A stretch of DNA of 7,633 nucleotides from Oscillospiraceae bacterium. Lineage in GTDB: Bacteria; Bacillota_A; Clostridia; Oscillospirales; Ruminococcaceae. The DNA is taken from contig JAGBFE010000277.1 in assembly GCA_018109965.1 (NCBI GenBank), forward strand, positions 1 through 7,633, read 5' to 3'. Under the pieces are notes generated by a model. That model worked only from the letters and a program-made list of their open reading frames with translations, was not told the origin of the DNA and ran no database searches. Each line of letters begins with the position of its first letter. Position 1 is the first letter of the stretch. Positions 5,532 to 7,633 of the stretch are shown here, piece after piece. Both the position numbers and the translations under genes were made by a program.

Positions 5532-6830
5532 GTGTTACAGACATTTAAAAATGCATGGCAGGTTGAAGAACTCCGCAAAAAACTCATCTTTACAGCAATT
5601 ATCCTTGTGATATTCCGTTTAGGTTGTGCAATTGCAGTTCCTTTCGTAGATCCGGACGCATTGCAGGGCATGCTCTCTGCAGGTGACGGCAATATGCTTG
5701 GTTACCTCAATATGCTTACCGGTGGTGCATTCGCAAGTGCAACAGTGTTTGCACTTGGTGTAACTCCTTACATCAACTCATCAATCATCATCACCCTTTT
5801 GACAGTTGCTATTCCTTACCTGGAAAACCTGTCAAAACAGGGTGAAGAAGGCAGAAAGAAGCTTAATAAAATTACAAGATATGCAGCAACAGGTTTTGCA
5901 GCAGTATTGTCAATTGCTTATTACTTCCTTCTCCGCAGACAGAATGCTCTTATGTACACAGAAGGTCTTTCAGGCTTCTTTGCTGCAGTAGTAATCATTG
6001 CTACATTTATCGCAGGTACAACACTTCTGATGTGGCTTGGCGAACAGATTGACAAGCACGGTATCGGCAACGGTATCTCCTTGCTCATCTTCGCAGGTAT
6101 CATCTCAGGTGCTTCCAGCATGGTAACAATCTTTGTAAACATGCTTAAAGATGCAGTTCAGAACCAGAAAACACAGAACTTCTTCCTTGTTCCTCTCTTT
6201 ATCGCATTTGGTATTGCAGTAATTGCTTTTGCAGTTGTGCTTTCCAAAGGTGAAAGAAGAATTCCGGTTCAGTACGCAAAAAGAGTAGTTGGTAACAAAA
6301 TGATGGGTGGTCAGAACACACATCTGCCAATTAAAGTAAATATGTCAGGCGTTATGCCAATCATTTTTGCAAGTGCATTGGTATCTATCCCAGGCACAAT
6401 CGCAAGTTTTGTAAATGTAACAAGCCCATTCTGGCAGGGATTCCTCAGTATCTTCAACTACAACTCCCTCCTTTATGCTGTTATCTACCTTCTCCTGATT
6501 ATTATGTTTAACTACTTCTATGTATCTATTCAGTATAATCCGGTTGAAATTGCAAACAACTTGCGTAAAAACAATGGTGTTATCCCAGGCTTCCGTCCTG
6601 GTAAAAACACACAGGACTTTATTGCAAGAGTTCTCAGTAAAATCACATTCATTGGCGCACTTTTCCTTGGCGTTGTAGCTATCCTGCCAATCATTGTAGG
6701 TAACCTTACAAGCACAGGTATCCAGATGGGTGGTACATCACTTCTGATTGTTGTTGGTGTTGCACTTGATACAGCACAGCAGCTTGAATCCCAGATGGTA
6801 ATGCGTCATCACAAAGGCTTCCTTAAATAA
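5532..6830 (+). CDS. secY: Preprotein translocase channel subunit SecY
   Basis: SecY forms the protein-conducting channel of the inner membrane with SecE and SecG; SecA and ribosomes dock on its cytosolic loops. The 432-residue length is typical. GTG is chosen because MLQTFKNAWQVEELRKK then matches the family N-terminus and GAGGT stands 9 bases upstream. Ten hydrophobic segments are visible at about 18-36, 77-95, 117-135, 149-168, 181-202, 217-238, 270-292, 313-333, 370-390 and 398-414. The plug region is around 60-75 (LTGGAFASA). The loop between segments 6 and 7 holds GERRIPVQYAKRVVG (240-254). The loop between 8 and 9 holds GFRPGK, whose Arg355 corresponds to E. coli Arg357, needed for SecA-driven export. 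The end is MRHHKGFLK, then tandem TAA TAA. The gene is 2 bases from rplO, so coupling is likely. Confidence 0.98.
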   Translation: MLQTFKNAWQVEELRKKLIFTAIILVIFRLGCAIAVPFVDPDALQGMLSAGDGNMLGYLNMLTGGAFASATVFALGVTPYINSSIIITLLTVAIPYLENLSKQGEEGRKKLNKITRYAATGFAAVLSIAYYFLLRRQNALMYTEGLSGFFAAVVIIATFIAGTTLLMWLGEQIDKHGIGNGISLLIFAGIISGASSMVTIFVNMLKDAVQNQKTQNFFLVPLFIAFGIAVIAFAVVLSKGERRIPVQYAKRVVGNKMMGGQNTHLPIKVNMSGVMPIIFASALVSIPGTIASFVNVTSPFWQGFLSIFNYNSLLYAVIYLLLIIMFNYFYVSIQYNPVEIANNLRKNNGVIPGFRPGKNTQDFIARVLSKITFIGALFLGVVAILPIIVGNLTSTGIQMGGTSLLIVVGVALDTAQQLESQMVMRHHKGFLK

Positions 6831-6848
6831 TAAGAAAGCGGAATAAAT

Positions 6849-6853
6849 AGGAG
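6849..6853 (+). promoter_or_regulatory. Ribosome binding site of adk
   Basis: AGGAG lies 8 bases before ATG 6862 in the 31-base gap after secY. The rest of the gap is AT-rich and shows no terminator. Confidence 0.75.
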
Positions 6854-6861
6854 ATTATAAT

Positions 6862-7491
6862 ATGAATATTATATTATTAGGTGCTCCGGGTGCCGGCAAA
6901 GGCACACAGGCAGAAATCATTTGCGAAAAACTTTCTATTCCTACAATCTCTACAGGTAACATTCTCCGTGCTGCTATGAAAGAAGGCACAGAAATGGGCC
7001 TTAAAGCAAAAAGCTTCATCGAAGCTGGCGCTTTGGTACCGGACGAAGTTATCATCGGTATTGTAAAAGAAAGACTTGCAGCTGATGACTGCAAAAACGG
7101 CTTTATCCTTGACGGTGTTCCAAGAACAATCGCTCAGGCAAAAGCAATTGATGAAATGGGTATCAAAATTGATATGGCCCTTGATATTGAAGTTCGCGAC
7201 GAAACAATCATCGAACGCGTAGGCGGAAGAAGAGTTTGCAGCTGCGGTGCTTCCTATCACATCAAATACAAACCAAGCAAAGTTGAAGGCGTTTGCGATG
7301 CTTGTGGCGCAGCACTTACAGTACGTAAGGACGACGAACCACAGACAGTGCTTGACCGTTTGACAACATACCACGAACTCACAGAACCTCTCAAAGACTT
7401 CTACAGAGAAAAAGGTATTCTTGTTGAAATCGGCGGCGAAGGCAGCGTTGAAGAAACAACTCAGCTGGTTCTCAAAGCTTTAGAGGTGTAA
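6862..7491 (+). CDS. adk: Adenylate kinase, zinc-type LID
   Basis: The enzyme catalyses ATP + AMP = 2 ADP in the cytosol. The 209-residue product belongs to the long-LID class (usually about 210-220). The P-loop GAPGAGKGT is at 7-15. The AMP-binding region has STGNILR (30-36, with Asn33 where Asp is common) and GALVPDEVI (56-64). The signature reads FILDGVPRTIAQ (81-92), with Val86 where Phe or Tyr is usual. The LID (about 121-160) begins GGRRVCSCGASYH and has Cys126, Cys128, Cys145 and Cys148. The usual zinc knuckle is CxxC plus CxxC; here the first pair is CxC, as if one residue were missing. RKDDEPQTVLDRL (155-167) supplies the second conserved arginine set. It sits between secY and map, as in most Bacillota. 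The product should be active. Confidence 0.97.
   Translation: MNIILLGAPGAGKGTQAEIICEKLSIPTISTGNILRAAMKEGTEMGLKAKSFIEAGALVPDEVIIGIVKERLAADDCKNGFILDGVPRTIAQAKAIDEMGIKIDMALDIEVRDETIIERVGGRRVCSCGASYHIKYKPSKVEGVCDACGAALTVRKDDEPQTVLDRLTTYHELTEPLKDFYREKGILVEIGGEGSVEETTQLVLKALEV
7483..7487 (+). promoter_or_regulatory. Ribosome binding site supporting the GTG start of map
   Basis: GAGGT in the last codons of adk (GAG GTG TAA) lies 8 bases before GTG 7496. The layout closely resembles that before secY. Confidence 0.7.
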
Positions 7492-7495
7492 GACT

Positions 7496-7633
7496 GTGAT
7501 TATAGTTAAAAGTCCCGCAGAAATTGAAAAAATGTCAAAAGCCTGTCAGCTCAGTGCTGCGGTTTTGAAATATGCAGGAGAACAACTTAACGCAGGTATG
7601 TCAACCTACGAGCTTGACAAACTCATATACGAC
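7496..7633 (+). CDS. map: Methionine aminopeptidase type I, 5' part (3' end outside window)
   Basis: Methionine aminopeptidase removes the initiator methionine from nascent proteins at the ribosome and is metal dependent. Only 46 codons are inside the window, too few for the reading frame to be a strong call by length alone. The translation begins MIIVKSPAEIEKMSKACQLS and continues to STYELDKLIYD, with the expected pattern of family N-termini (MIxIKSPxEIExM, then a helix and TxxELD). The metal ligands and catalytic histidine lie downstream, outside the window. GTG 7496 is preferred because of the family N-terminus and GAGGT 8 bases upstream, in the end of adk. The 4-base gap suggests coupled translation. 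The position after adk is the normal one. Confidence 0.93.
   Translation, partial: MIIVKSPAEIEKMSKACQLSAAVLKYAGEQLNAGMSTYELDKLIYD

Larger units (their letters stand above)
1..7633 (+). other. S10-spc ribosomal protein operon segment
   Basis: Seventeen consecutive same-strand genes follow the classical bacterial order from rpsC to map. Junctions range from a 1-base overlap (rpsC/rplP) to 32 bases (rpsN/rpsH), and nearly all carry a purine-rich ribosome binding site. I see no stem-loop followed by a T run and no convincing -35/-10 pair between genes, so a single polycistronic transcript is the simplest reading. The promoter lies upstream of the window, and in known operons infA, rpmJ, rpsM, rpsK, rpoA and rplQ follow map. 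In E. coli, S8 represses this operon by binding mRNA near the rplE start; I could not see an equivalent hairpin here. Co-transcription is inferred, not shown. Confidence 0.93.

Overview
This window is a continuous stretch of the bacterial S10-spc ribosomal protein gene cluster, all on the + strand. In order it holds the 3' end of rpsC, then rplP, rpmC, rpsQ, rplN, rplX, rplE, rpsN (zinc-ribbon type), rpsH, rplF, rplR, rpsE, rpmD, rplO, secY and adk, and finally the 5' end of map. There are seventeen protein genes: fifteen complete and two cut by the window edges. The order matches the textbook arrangement in Bacillota with no insertion, loss or inversion.

The organism is most likely a member of the Bacillota, probably class Clostridia and perhaps an Oscillospirales/Ruminococcaceae-like gut lineage. 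The evidence is strong AGGAGG-type ribosome binding sites before nearly every gene, the 61-residue zinc-binding S14, a zinc-type adenylate kinase LID, AAA/GCA/ACA-rich codon use, and the wording of SecY, Adk and Map. The family-level placement is inference from remembered protein wording and was not tested.

Layout: bases 1-1373 are the end of the S10-type block (S3, L16, L29, S17). Bases 1401-5529 are the spc block (L14, L24, L5, S14, S8, L6, L18, S5, L30, L15). Bases 5532-7633 are the non-ribosomal tail (SecY translocon channel, adenylate kinase, methionine aminopeptidase). Gaps between genes range from a 1-base overlap to 32 bases, and no gene-free stretch approaches 300 bases. I see no internal terminator, convincing promoter, RNA gene, mobile element or CRISPR. 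The genes are therefore presumably read as one long transcript with much translational coupling. The products build both ribosomal subunits, provide the membrane channel for nascent proteins, balance adenine nucleotides and remove initiator methionine.

Four start sites were set from ribosome binding site spacing and family alignment rather than from the longest open frame: rpmC at 910, rplE at 2116, rplO at 5086, and GTG starts for secY (5532) and map (7496).

I found no undescribed system; this is mainly a conserved housekeeping operon. The points worth a second look are small. L30 carries a roughly 52-residue Lys/Ala/Thr-rich, histone-H1-like N-terminal extension that nearly doubles its length. 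Adenylate kinase has a zinc knuckle with a CxC in place of the usual first CxxC, plus a DGVPR variant of its signature. S5 departs from a conserved C-terminal motif. The secY and map genes share a GTG-start design with the ribosome binding site buried in the previous gene.
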